A stretch of DNA of 33,560 nt from Bacteroidales bacterium UBA1410 (GCA_002305015.1 DBPW01000040.1:1-33560); one strand, 5' to 3'. Counted from the first letter of the stretch, positions 1 through 8,393 are shown. Numbers and translations are program-made. Notes: a model not told the origin generated them from the sequence alone.

Positions 1-537
1 TCCCACCATAAAATCCTGTTCGCGGAACGCATCCAAAATATACTTGGTTACGTCTGCCCGAGGATCATCCTTAAAAGCACCATGCAGGATAGAAAAATCC
101 GTCTGTTTGGTATCAAACAAATTAAAACCGTCATGATGTTTGGTCGTAAAGATCATGTATTTCATACCACCGTCTTTCGTTACGCGCGCCCATTGTTCGG
201 GATTAAACCGGGTCGGATTAAATTTATCGATCAATTGCCAATATTGTTTTTTGTACTCGTCATAAGCCACCGTACTGTCGCGCGAAATCCAATCCACATC
301 CTCCGAGCAAATCGACCACGACTCAACAATACCGGGAACGGAGTATAATCCCCAATGAAACAACACGCCGAATTTCAAATCTTGCCATTTTTCCAATTTT
401 TCACGTATATTTTTTTCCTCCGGATATTCGTATTCCGACGAATAACTATGGACAAATCCATCTTGCGCATCCGTTTGTCCTATTGAAAACAGCGCCACAA
501 GCACGAATACTACTAATTTTTCAAAAAAAATTTTCAT
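1..537 (-). CDS. GH29 alpha-L-fucosidase, N-terminal part (cut by window edge)
   Basis: This reading frame starts with ATG at 537 and runs open off the left edge (179 codons seen). A hydrophobic signal peptide (about residues 1-24, ending near TDAQD) points to export. Residues 56-80 carry the GH29 signature FGVLFHWGLYSVPG followed by ESWSIC, and further on EQWARVTKDGGMKYMIFTTK and HHDGF are seen, all typical of the N-terminal half of the family 29 (beta/alpha)8 barrel. GH29 enzymes remove alpha-linked fucose from glycans by a retaining mechanism. The catalytic nucleophile Asp lies further along and is outside the window, so activity cannot be judged. It has the same strand as the PUL to its right, and was probably part of it before the insertion sequences arrived. 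No -7 box is evident in 538-700. Confidence 0.93.
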   Translation of the reverse strand, partial: MKIFFEKLVVFVLVALFSIGQTDAQDGFVHSYSSEYEYPEEKNIREKLEKWQDLKFGVLFHWGLYSVPGIVESWSICSEDVDWISRDSTVAYDEYKKQYWQLIDKFNPTRFNPEQWARVTKDGGMKYMIFTTKHHDGFNLFDTKQTDFSILHGAFKDDPRADVTKYILDAFREQDFMVG

Positions 538-700
538 CCCATTCCCTATTTATTGTTTATTATTTATTAATGGGTCGGTAAATTTTTACTTAATAATCAC
601 GTAATCAATTGATTAGGTTGTATATTTTAAAAGAGTTCTTCATTGCTAATAATCAGGCGGTTAGGAGTGATTCTTTAAAAAAATACCGAACTGTTGATTT

Positions 701-713
701 ATGCGAATCAGTA
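701..713 (+). repeat. Left terminal inverted repeat of the IS982-type element
   Basis: ATGCGAATCAGTA is matched perfectly by its reverse complement at 3250-3262. It lies immediately beyond the transposase stop codon (715-717, minus strand). Confidence 0.7.
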
Positions 714-954
714 TTTAAAAAATCAGATAAATAAATGCGATGGCAATTTTCCCCATCGTATGTATTAGTAATCCTTTAGTGGATCTTACTTTTTGTGCTC
801 TTTGAATAGTTGTTTTTTCATTCAGCCGGTTGAAGAATGATTCTATGGGTTGTCTGACCTTGGAAACTGCCGTAGAGAACAGGTCATTATAAGCCTTGAA
901 GCTTTGTCTTTCCCGTTCTGATTGTCCCTTGACAGCTTTAATTGGAGTGAGCAT

Positions 955-959
955 TTCGA
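955..959. repeat. Target site duplication TTCGA, left copy
   Basis: TTCGA directly precedes the TGT end of the IS3-family element, and the same five bases follow its ACA end at 2453-2457. Collapsing the two copies restores the interrupted transposase frame. Confidence 0.88.
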
Positions 960-974
960 TGTACCTACCCCTTA

Positions 975-2075
975 TTAACTGGAATAAAAATAAAAAACAG
1001 TTTGACTTTTTTTATTAATATAATTCTTAATCAATTCATTGGCCATCAGATAATCAAATTTAGCCTCGCCTCCGGGATTGTAAAGGTTAAACTCTGTTTT
1101 TAAAGGAAAAAAGTGTTGCTTCCTGTTTTTAAATTCCGGCGGTAGATTTTTTCCTTCAAAAAACCTTGACAATTCCTCCGGTTTTACGGCAATGGATTGT
1201 TTATCCGATGTCTGTCTGAAAAAATACTCATTCCATACAGCAACAGGTGTTCTAAGCCCTAATGAACCATGTTTGCGTATATGATTATAGGTGAAAATGT
1301 ACCGGGCTATCTTCATATCGGCATGATGGAAAGATTCAAATTCGTAGCGAGATACCAACTCCCGTTCCATAATACTGTGGAAAGCCTCAATATAAGCATT
1401 ATCTTCAGGTGTGGCAATATGAGCAAATTCATGTATTACATTAATCTCTTCCAGATATGCTCTTACAGATTTAGCTATAAACTGGCTCCCATTATCGTTT
1501 CGCAGGGTAATTGAAGCATTGGCCTTTTCAGGCAGTACATTTTTAAGCAGCCACAATACATCATGCTGGCGAATGCGCTGTTTGAAGACATAGCCTATAA
1601 TTTTGCGGGTATATACATCAATCAAAGAAAGCAGGTATGCAAATTTTCCACTTATTGGAATGTACTTGATATCCATGCACAGATACTGCAATGGATATTC
1701 TGCCCTGATTTTACGGAAACGAACAAATTTACGTTTGCCAAAATGAGTTGATATGGATTTTCCACAAAGTAATTTATTCTCCTTCATCAACCTGTATACT
1801 TTTTTATGATTCACAATATAACCCCTGTCAAATAATTCATCAGTAACAGGCTTATAACCATAACATAAAAACTCAATCCCTAATATGTTCTTTATCTCTT
1901 CCACAATTTCATGATTTGCAGCCACCCTGCCATCAGTTTTTAAGCTTGTAAGACTCGGTTTTCGTCCGGGCTTCCCGCTTTTTGGTTTATAGTAGAAATT
2001 ACTCGGATTCATACCGCTCCACTTTAATCGCTTCGTAATGGGAACCTGATCTTTAAAAGACTCAATTACTTGCAT
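975..2075 (-). CDS. IS3-family transposase OrfB (DDE integrase-like)
   Basis: This is the catalytic subunit of the IS3-family element. An HTH_21-like N-terminal part (residues about 40-100, with EFLCYGYKPVTDEL) is followed by an rve integrase core. The DDE residues are visible: Asp in CMDIKYIPISGKF, Asp in RNDNGSQF, and Glu in NAYIEAFHSIMEREL. The ATG at 2075 is probably not the main start. A -1 shift on the nine-A run at 2097-2105 fuses OrfA to this frame through the codons KPVLKQDAMQV. The natural product is then likely an OrfAB fusion. It ends 15 bp inside the left end of the element. Confidence 0.92.
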   Translation of the reverse strand: MQVIESFKDQVPITKRLKWSGMNPSNFYYKPKSGKPGRKPSLTSLKTDGRVAANHEIVEEIKNILGIEFLCYGYKPVTDELFDRGYIVNHKKVYRLMKENKLLCGKSISTHFGKRKFVRFRKIRAEYPLQYLCMDIKYIPISGKFAYLLSLIDVYTRKIIGYVFKQRIRQHDVLWLLKNVLPEKANASITLRNDNGSQFIAKSVRAYLEEINVIHEFAHIATPEDNAYIEAFHSIMERELVSRYEFESFHHADMKIARYIFTYNHIRKHGSLGLRTPVAVWNEYFFRQTSDKQSIAVKPEELSRFFEGKNLPPEFKNRKQHFFPLKTEFNLYNPGGEAKFDYLMANELIKNYINKKSQTVFYFYSS

Positions 2076-2086
2076 CGCATCCTGTT

Positions 2087-2383
2087 TTAAAACCGGTTTT
2101 TTTTTAAGAGTTCATCTTTAAATTTCAACTCAAGACTAAGTTCTCCAACCAACTCCCTGAGTCGTTTGATTTCTTGTTCCATCCTTCGTTTCTCCGGATC
2201 AACTTTAGGGTATTGAGCCTCAAGCCCCAATATGCCCTGTTCATTAAACCTGCGTTTCCATTTATGAAACAACGATTGCGACAGGTTATACTTTCGAAGC
2301 GTAGGTTGTAATCCGTTAACTTCTACTTCTTGAATGATCCGGAGCTTCTCTTCTTTGCTCCATTGACGCCTTTCTTTTGTCAT
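2087..2383 (-). CDS. IS3-family transposase OrfA (helix-turn-helix subunit)
   Basis: This 98-residue protein starts with TKERRQWSKEEKLRIIQE and has a helix-turn-helix of the transposase_8 type (about residues 10-55, LRKYNLSQSLFHKWKRRF). A leucine-rich coiled coil (about 65-95) is typical of IS3-family OrfA. It binds the terminal repeats and, when joined to OrfB by frameshifting, forms the active transposase. Its start codon lies about 70 bp inside the right end of the element. It terminates just after the nine-A run. Confidence 0.9.
   Translation of the reverse strand: MTKERRQWSKEEKLRIIQEVEVNGLQPTLRKYNLSQSLFHKWKRRFNEQGILGLEAQYPKVDPEKRRMEQEIKRLRELVGELSLELKFKDELLKKNRF
2097..2105 (-). other. 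Likely -1 ribosomal frameshift site (run of nine A)
   Basis: On the minus strand the end of orfA reads CTCTT followed by nine A and CCGG. In frame 0 this gives LLKKNRF and stop. A slip of one base back gives LLKKKPVLKQDAMQV, which continues into orfB. IS3-family elements commonly make their transposase this way. Confidence 0.7.
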
Positions 2384-2452
2384 AGTTTTTACAAAATTAA
2401 AGTGTCAAACTGAATTGCCAAATTTATTTCATATTATTTGGGGGTTAGTACA

Positions 2453-2457
2453 TTCGA
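2453..2457. repeat. Target site duplication TTCGA, right copy
   Basis: Second copy of the 5-bp duplication that flanks the IS3-family element at 960-2452. Confidence 0.88.
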
Positions 2458-3249
2458 TATTCTGTTTTTGTTTCTTACTATCACTGAAGTATTCAAAATC
2501 AGAATATATTTTGTCTCCAAAGATCCTTGTGTTACAGATATGATCACCCCATATCGGCTTAAAGACGGTCAGATCGTTATCCTCTGCGGAAGTAAACATC
2601 AGGGATTCAGGAAAGGGAATTTTACCTTCTCTGCGTAAAGTTAGTGCATGAAGTTTCATTCCATAATAATACTGGTTCTTCGTAGAACAGTAACCCTTGG
2701 AAGTGATTTCACTTGCTACTTTTCCTTGCCTGTTTCTTCCGGCACAAGTCATCACGGGTAATGAATCAATAAGAGATATACCCCTATCACAATCAACCGG
2801 TATGAATGAAGATATCAATCTTTGGGATAATATTCTGAAAGCCTCATCCGGACGGTTTAATCTGAGATTAAAGGTCCGGTATGAAGGTAATTTGGGAAAC
2901 CGGGAGGAAAGATATTCAGATGCAAAGTTATGTATATCTTTGATTTGGAAATACTTTTGACAATGACCTGCGAAAAGGTATATAGTCATAATTTCCTGAT
3001 CGGTGAAAGCAGGATTAGAATTATTGCTGTATCTTTGGCAATAATATTTAAGTTCCTGATCGTATAAATCACATATATACATATAAATCTGTATTAATTT
3101 AAGCTCTTTCTTCCTGGGAATCATACTTGAAAAATATTTGATGTTATTCTTCTAAGTTAGTGATTTCCAGGGGATTGAGCAAATGTTTGGAGCACTTATT
3201 TCGCTGATTTTAAATACTTTAACTAAATAAACTAGCGAACAGTTTCAAC

Positions 3250-3262
3250 TACTGATTCGCAT
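3250..3262 (-). repeat. Right terminal inverted repeat of the IS982-type element
   Basis: TACTGATTCGCAT on the plus strand is the complement of the left repeat. It sits inside a larger imperfect hairpin (3221-3271) whose outer arms are AACTAAATAA and TTATTTAGTT. The hairpin may be part of the element end or of the target. Confidence 0.65.
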
Positions 3263-3584
3263 TATTTAGTTAATCCTTAAAAAGTCTGTTTTTAATCGAG
3301 CATTGTATAAAAGTCTTGTCGAAGAAGCAATCGAAGAATATAAAAGTAAAACATAACCTAAACAGACACAAACAGAAAGTCATAGAACTGCTTAACTTAC
3401 CTCATGGTCTCATCAACAAAGTCAACGCCCTTAGAACCAAAAGTAGTGTTATGCTTATTTGTATTCTTATTTTTTCCCATTAGAAAAAATTAAAAATATT
3501 CCTAATCAAAATTTAGCACTTAACGGTTGTTTAAAATAATAAAGAAGGTGCCCTTTTGAGACACCCTCAAAATTAATTTATCAA
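3263..3584. other. Non-coding stretch between the IS982-type element and the PUL
   Basis: No full gene is seen. A 27-codon minus-strand frame at 3397-3480 (starts MGKNKNTNKHNTT, ends DETMR) has no recognised family. A plus-strand tail at about 3294-3354 (NRALYKSLVEEAIEEYK) resembles the end of a coding region but has no start. Both may be relics of genes broken when the element landed. A weak hairpin, GGTG (3547-3550) with CACC (3562-3565), lies 20 bp past the stop of the next gene on the minus strand and might help end PUL transcription. Confidence 0.4.
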
Positions 3585-4643
3585 TTAATTTACCTTCTCT
3601 ATAAGGAGATGTGCCTCACGTTTTCTTTGCCCCCAATGATCAAACGTGCCATTATCAGTGGGATAATTAACCACATTGGTTTCTGCCTGCCCACGATTTT
3701 TAACGCACATAGTAGTAGAACCTCCACCATCCATATTCAAAGCATACTGAGGATTAAAATACTTGATAAGAAATCGAGTTAGTTCATCTGCATTCATACC
3801 TTCAGCACGACCAGGAAAACGACCATTCACCGTAATTAGCAATAAATCACCATCATCGGTTAATGCAACAGCTGTCCTTGGATGGCGAACTCTTTGATGA
3901 CGATTTTTGTCCTCATAGTCTAACAAATTCACTTGATCTATGGTAAGTGTATTATCACAGAACGTAGAACCTATGTTCACAAAATTCTCAATCAGAGAAG
4001 GTGCACTAGCTATAATGTTAATAGCTGTGCTTTTCTTATAATTTTCAATAGCCTTAACTCCATCTTTACGAGACGAAAGACGAATTTTGACTTCTCCGCT
4101 TTTATAACCGAGAATTGCACCTTCATGTTTCCAAAAACGTAAATGCCCATGAGGTATAGTAACCTCTGATATGTTCATGCCATTGATACGCAGATAAATT
4201 GCATCAAGTTCATAGTTGGCATTAATACCGCCAAGGACATCAATTCCAGCTTCTCTACGTGATTTGAAAAACGAAGATAAAGAGTCTGACTCAAATTTAA
4301 AAGCAAAATCTAATTTGTATTTACCTGAAGTCATGTCTGCTTCCAAAACGTCCACAATCTGATGAGCGCCGCTAATTTTATCAAAATTGGTGAAATTATA
4401 ATAGATGCAACCTGGGACAATGGTGTCAATTGTCCATCCTGTTTTATCGAGTAAAGTGGGAGTTTTATCTTCATAAACGGTAGGGACTTTTTCCTGGAAA
4501 GGATCATCTATTGAATCTCCTCCGTTTATTGGATCGTCGGGCTTATCTATTACATCAGGCTTAATATCAAAAGGGCCCGTATCACAGGAACCGATAAGAA
4601 TCAGCCCCAACAATAAATATACAAAATACAATATTTTTCTCAT
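3585..4643 (-). CDS. Lipoprotein with phosphodiester glycosidase (NAGPA-like) domain
   Basis: A signal peptide ends in a lipobox, LIGSC with Cys20, so the protein should be lipid-anchored. A low-complexity Asp/Pro linker (about 25-60) leads into a domain of the family named after human N-acetylglucosamine-1-phosphodiester alpha-N-acetylglucosaminidase, which removes GlcNAc from a sugar-1-phosphate diester. Visible signatures are GGINANYE (138-145), HPRTAVALTDDGDLLLITV (254-272) and ALNMDGGGSTTMCV (301 on). The usual V-D-G-R segment reads VNGRF here, with Asn273 where Asp is common. It is the last gene of the susCD operon, 29 bp after its neighbour, which carries the same domain. The substrate is unknown. 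It could instead be an exopolysaccharide-modifying or glycan-binding protein. Confidence 0.85.
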   Translation of the reverse strand: MRKILYFVYLLLGLILIGSCDTGPFDIKPDVIDKPDDPINGGDSIDDPFQEKVPTVYEDKTPTLLDKTGWTIDTIVPGCIYYNFTNFDKISGAHQIVDVLEADMTSGKYKLDFAFKFESDSLSSFFKSRREAGIDVLGGINANYELDAIYLRINGMNISEVTIPHGHLRFWKHEGAILGYKSGEVKIRLSSRKDGVKAIENYKKSTAINIIASAPSLIENFVNIGSTFCDNTLTIDQVNLLDYEDKNRHQRVRHPRTAVALTDDGDLLLITVNGRFPGRAEGMNADELTRFLIKYFNPQYALNMDGGGSTTMCVKNRGQAETNVVNYPTDNGTFDHWGQRKREAHLLIEKVN

Positions 4644-4672
4644 AATTAAATCAATTAAAAATAACTTTTATT

Positions 4673-6577
4673 TTACTTCATAATTTTCAACCTCGGAGAA
4701 CTACCGGAAAGATTCCAAACAGATTCGTTCCAACCAAGCTTCTTGGCTGTTACACACGCATTATCATCTAAAACCATACCATGATGTGTATCACCCTCAT
4801 TGTAGTAAGCATTTATTGTAGGTATATGCAAAGTATTACCCCAATAAAGTTGACAAGAGCGGCTTGCATAATTATCGTATGTTCTACCGGAGGTAACACA
4901 GGCCGGATACATAACTCCACAAATCAACCCTGTCAAACCATTTATTCCCCTCAAAAATTTCGCTTCACTAATGTTTTTATACATCCAATTGCCCCAACGA
5001 TTTTCACTCTTCCCTAAAATGCCACCAACTCGACAATTGGGAGCATCCACAGTTCCTGTAAAATAACTATAAGCGATCAACGTATTAACATCGGAAGTTT
5101 CCTCCTTAAGATTCTTTCCATCATATTGATAGCCGCAAATACCCCCGACACCAGCGTCTCCACTTGTCCTAGAGGTGACGTCAGCATTCACATAACAGTT
5201 TTTAATAGAACCATATCGAAGGTTTCCTATAAGTCCTCCTGCAAAAGCAGTAGTACTTTGCTGATTAACAGTACCCTGAACTGAAACATTTTCAACTTCG
5301 CCATAAATTCCATTCGTTCCGAGATAACCTCCTACAATTCCAACATGTGAAGAGTTTGGATTACCTGTAATCGTAGCATTCACAAAATTTACATTTTTGA
5401 TGACTCCATTCACTACACCTGCGAAACTTGGATAGCCAGCTCCAGTACAGGTAAAGTTAAAGATCGTATGCCCGTTTCCATCAAAATTAATCTTATTCTG
5501 ATAAGGGGAAGAAGAATTAAATGGCACCCATGCAATTCCAGACATGTCCACATCAGCTGTCATTTTGAAATAGATTGCTGCGTTAGATTGATTCATGACA
5601 TGTTTAATATTATTCATCTGATTAGCAGTTGAAATCAAATAAGGATTCATCTCAGATCCATCGCCACCAGCAAACATTTGATACTTTTTTGCCAAAATAA
5701 TATTTGACACGGGAGATTCACCTTCGTGATCAAAAGCGTTATTGCCGCTCGGATAATTTATTACTCCCATTGTTGTATGCCAAAGGGTAGAAGAATTACC
5801 ACCCGTCAAGCTCACAGCATTAACCATACCCATTAGTTTAGCTATTATTGCAGCCTCAGGTATTGTAACTCCATCAGCAATGTTAGGAAAATTTCCATCG
5901 ATAACGGCCATCACTATATATCCACTGGCATTTGTACCAATAATAGAACGAGCTTCCTTCTTTGTATAATATTCAGTCTGTGGAAAAGACTGAATTTCAT
6001 CATTATAAACTAACAGTGGTCCTGCTGCTAAGGCAGAGGTATAGTTGCTCTTAATATTCAAAATATCCGTAGCAGAAAAGGGTTTGATCTCTAAGTTCCA
6101 TGTTTCTCCCTTATCATTAATGGCGATCAATCCATTAGCTTCAGGTACAGTTGTTTCAGATAACACTTTTTTATCCACCATAATAAATGTAGCAGGTTTA
6201 CCGGTTGCATCAAAAAAACTTCCGTTTATGGCAAGCACAGCATTATTCTCTCTAGCTTGATCACTAGTTTTAGTGAGTACATTAGGCTGTGAAAAATTTG
6301 TAACCAATGCACTTTGAGGATAAGAGGCTAACGTCACTGTTTGCATCGTATTCCACATTTTGATTTTTGATGCTTGGCGAATGACTATACTATTCTCCAA
6401 CTCCGTACTTACCCAGTTGGCACGCATGAAAGCCATAGAGTCAGGATCCCATTTCAAGGTTTGATTGTACTTTTGTCCCAACCATTCTGCATAATGCGAG
6501 TTATCTAAACCATTCTCGCTACAAGATGTTAAAAACAAAGCAGCAAATGCTATCATAAAAAAATATTTAATTTTCAT
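4673..6577 (-). CDS. Lipoprotein: NAGPA-like domain fused to a GLUG-type repeat region
   Basis: The signal peptide ends in LTSC with Cys19 (lipoprotein). Residues about 80-298 form a phosphodiester glycosidase-type domain: AINGSFFD (116-123), EARSIIGT (208-215), VIDGNF (225-230) and the final signature, which here reads SLTGGNSSTLW (256-266) instead of the usual DGGGST form. Thus the Asp of that motif is Thr258, and catalysis is doubtful. Residues about 305-630 start with GGDGSEMNPYLIS and contain repeated GLUG-like segments (GGLIGNLRYGSIKNCYVN, GGICGYQYDG, GGILGKSENRW), which predict a right-handed beta-helix or similar binding fold. It follows susD after 25 bp and precedes the second NAGPA-like gene after 29 bp. 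It most likely acts at the cell surface on, or binds, the glycan imported by SusC. Confidence 0.83.
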   Translation of the reverse strand: MKIKYFFMIAFAALFLTSCSENGLDNSHYAEWLGQKYNQTLKWDPDSMAFMRANWVSTELENSIVIRQASKIKMWNTMQTVTLASYPQSALVTNFSQPNVLTKTSDQARENNAVLAINGSFFDATGKPATFIMVDKKVLSETTVPEANGLIAINDKGETWNLEIKPFSATDILNIKSNYTSALAAGPLLVYNDEIQSFPQTEYYTKKEARSIIGTNASGYIVMAVIDGNFPNIADGVTIPEAAIIAKLMGMVNAVSLTGGNSSTLWHTTMGVINYPSGNNAFDHEGESPVSNIILAKKYQMFAGGDGSEMNPYLISTANQMNNIKHVMNQSNAAIYFKMTADVDMSGIAWVPFNSSSPYQNKINFDGNGHTIFNFTCTGAGYPSFAGVVNGVIKNVNFVNATITGNPNSSHVGIVGGYLGTNGIYGEVENVSVQGTVNQQSTTAFAGGLIGNLRYGSIKNCYVNADVTSRTSGDAGVGGICGYQYDGKNLKEETSDVNTLIAYSYFTGTVDAPNCRVGGILGKSENRWGNWMYKNISEAKFLRGINGLTGLICGVMYPACVTSGRTYDNYASRSCQLYWGNTLHIPTINAYYNEGDTHHGMVLDDNACVTAKKLGWNESVWNLSGSSPRLKIMK

Positions 6578-6602
6578 AATCCATGTCTTTTTATAAGATG
6601 TT

Positions 6603-8375
6603 TTAAAAGTCTAAATTATCCTCCCATCCAGGATTCTGAGTAAGAGCTCCATTTGTAAGTATTCTGTCCTTAGAGGGTATTGGATAATAATAGTCCTTGA
6701 CTTCGTTCCATGCTCGCGGTATCTGACTATGGACCACTACATTACCTTTATCGCCCTCACTGAGAATAATATCAGTCCCGATTTGATATTGCTGCGTTGC
6801 AACAGAACTTTGTCTATTGGAACCAGTATAAAGATAAACATCTTTGATACCATCATTATCCAAGTCGTATTCTCCTGGTCCTGGAAAATACATTCCACGA
6901 AACGCCTGATCAAAAGCTTTTCCCTCTTTCCATCTCATGATATCATAATAGCGAAAGCCCTCCATCACAAGCTCGATAGTACGTTCACGGCGAATTTCAA
7001 GAATTACCCCCTTGTTTGCTCCTTTGTCTACATTAGGATAACCTGTTTCTGCAGCCTCTAAAAAAGGATCAGGATTGGCATTGGCTTGTTCCAGATTAAT
7101 AGAAGGCAAACCTACACGCTCTCTAATTGGCCCGATAGATATATCTAGATCACTTTGAGTGAGCGTTCCTAGTTCAGCTTTTGCCTCAGCAAAATTTAAA
7201 TAAACCTCGGCTGCGCGAAATATTGGAATATCATTCTCACTTTTAGAATAACCATCATAAGCCGTACCTGCATCATATTTAATGAGCTGATAGCCCGTTT
7301 TGGCAACGCCCATTTCCGGAAGGTATTTTTTGCCATCATCACGAACATATCCGGGAGTTCTGATTGTTTGAGACAAACGCGGGTCACGATTCTGGCATTC
7401 ATCATAAAACTGCATAATCTTATAGTTGTTCTTATCAGTAAATCTTGTACCATCCTTCATTAGATACGAATCAATCAAACGCTTGGTAACACCCATATTG
7501 GCAGTACCTGGAGAAACTTCATAACCTTGAACATTGTGATAGAAACCTAAAACACGTCCATAATCACGTGCCAAAATAATTTCCGTCTCATCAGCATTCA
7601 AGTTCGCAAACAATTGTTTATAAGGCTGATTACCAGTCTTTGTAATAGAATATCCACTTTCAGTAATAAACTTCTTTGATACATCTGCACAGGCTTCTAA
7701 ATATTTTTGATAATCAGATATACCATGATATTTGCGAAAGGTGCCTTCAAAGAGAGCAACCCTTGATTTAAGTGCTTGAGCAGTCCATTTTGTTATCTCG
7801 TATAGACTCTTTTCCGAAGGAAGGTTGTTAATGGCATAATCCAAATCTTCCATCACGTGTTGCATGACGATCTCACGTGAATCACGGGGTTTATATAAGT
7901 CAGGGTCATTCGACCCCAGCACATGATCATACCATGGCACGTCTCCAAAACGTTGGACTTTTTGGTAATAGAACAACGCCCGAAAGAAACGAGCTACTGC
8001 GTCATAACGTGTACGGGATACTTCATCATTACATTGATTTGAATGTTCCAAATAAAAATTGATATTTCTCAGTGCAGACCAAGTCCATCCGCCTCCAGTT
8101 TCAGGGATTAACCTTTGATTACTGATAGCCTCATCAAGGAATGTTTGGATGATAATATCACCCGGATCTTCATAAATACTCGCCGCGACGGGAACCATCT
8201 CTACATAGAACTGATTAGTAGCAAGTCTCAAATCACGCTCATTTTTATAAAAGGTTCCCGGAGTCACTTTGTCCTCAGGATATTTATCCAACATATCTTC
8301 ACAGGAAATGGTACAAAAACCAAACAAGAACAATGCAATCCAGACAAAATGTTTTAAAATGCTTTTATTTTTCAT
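6603..8375 (-). CDS. SusD/RagB family glycan-binding lipoprotein
   Basis: This 590-residue protein is a typical SusD size. A signal peptide ends at TISC followed by EDMLDKYPEDKVTPGTFY, the classic start of mature SusD proteins. The C-terminal SusD motif is clear (EIRRERTIELVMEGFRYYDI, then MRWKEGKAF, and the end NPGWEDNLDF). SusD sits as a lid on its SusC partner at the outer membrane and captures oligosaccharides. The gene begins 18 bp after susC stops, so the two are co-transcribed and probably translationally coupled. The specific ligand cannot be read from the sequence. Confidence 0.97.
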   Translation of the reverse strand: MKNKSILKHFVWIALFLFGFCTISCEDMLDKYPEDKVTPGTFYKNERDLRLATNQFYVEMVPVAASIYEDPGDIIIQTFLDEAISNQRLIPETGGGWTWSALRNINFYLEHSNQCNDEVSRTRYDAVARFFRALFYYQKVQRFGDVPWYDHVLGSNDPDLYKPRDSREIVMQHVMEDLDYAINNLPSEKSLYEITKWTAQALKSRVALFEGTFRKYHGISDYQKYLEACADVSKKFITESGYSITKTGNQPYKQLFANLNADETEIILARDYGRVLGFYHNVQGYEVSPGTANMGVTKRLIDSYLMKDGTRFTDKNNYKIMQFYDECQNRDPRLSQTIRTPGYVRDDGKKYLPEMGVAKTGYQLIKYDAGTAYDGYSKSENDIPIFRAAEVYLNFAEAKAELGTLTQSDLDISIGPIRERVGLPSINLEQANANPDPFLEAAETGYPNVDKGANKGVILEIRRERTIELVMEGFRYYDIMRWKEGKAFDQAFRGMYFPGPGEYDLDNDGIKDVYLYTGSNRQSSVATQQYQIGTDIILSEGDKGNVVVHSQIPRAWNEVKDYYYPIPSKDRILTNGALTQNPGWEDNLDF

Positions 8376-8393
8376 AATCTAATCTTTTAACCT

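Larger units (their letters stand above)
960..2452 (-). mobile_element. IS3-family insertion sequence (1493 bp) nested in the IS982-type transposase
   Basis: The ends read TGTACCTACCCC (960-971) and, on the minus strand from 2452, TGTACTAACCCC. Further in, both ends carry CAGTTTGAC. The 5 bp TTCGA are present on both sides (955-959 and 2453-2457), a direct target duplication. The element carries two overlapping-phase genes, orfA (2087-2383) and orfB (975-2075), on the minus strand, with a run of nine A at their junction for programmed frameshifting. All expected parts are intact, so the copy may still be mobile. Confidence 0.92.
715..3124 (-). pseudogene. IS982-family transposase, disrupted by insertion
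   Basis: The N-terminal 224 codons (3124 down to 2453) and the last 79 codons (954 down to 715) are separated by an IS3-family element. Joining them at the 5-bp duplication TTCGA gives a 303-codon frame with no shift or stop, the usual length for IS982 transposases. Recognisable parts are TDQEIMTIYLF near the N-terminus, the first catalytic Asp in LIDSLPVMTC, the second in FGDKIYSD, and the Glu in RQPIESFFNRL after the break. The family catalyses DDE-type cut-and-paste transposition. The first piece now ends in ten foreign codons read from the inserted element. Neither piece holds the full DDE triad, so the gene should be inactive. Loss is recent enough that no other decay is visible. Confidence 0.88.
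701..3262 (-). mobile_element. IS982-type insertion sequence, split by a nested IS3-family element
   Basis: A transposase gene in two pieces lies between 13-bp perfect inverted repeats, ATGCGAATCAGTA at 701-713 and its complement at 3250-3262. Removing the nested element (960-2452) plus one copy of its 5-bp duplication leaves 1064 bp, which fits the roughly 1-kb size of IS982-family elements with one gene of about 300 codons. The left repeat directly abuts the transposase stop codon, and about 125 bp lie between the right repeat and the start codon. I see no convincing target duplication. ATTT occurs at 697-700 and 3264-3267, but only if the right end is placed one base further out. The exact outer ends are therefore uncertain by a few bases. 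Confidence 0.8.

Noticed and set aside
1..714. Idea that an insertion sequence disrupted the GH29 gene
   Set aside because: The fucosidase start codon and signal peptide are intact and the nearest element end is more than 160 bp upstream.
3546..3567. Strong terminator after the PUL operon
   Set aside because: Only four clean base pairs and no T-run close by on the minus strand, so it is listed only as a weak possibility inside the spacer entry.
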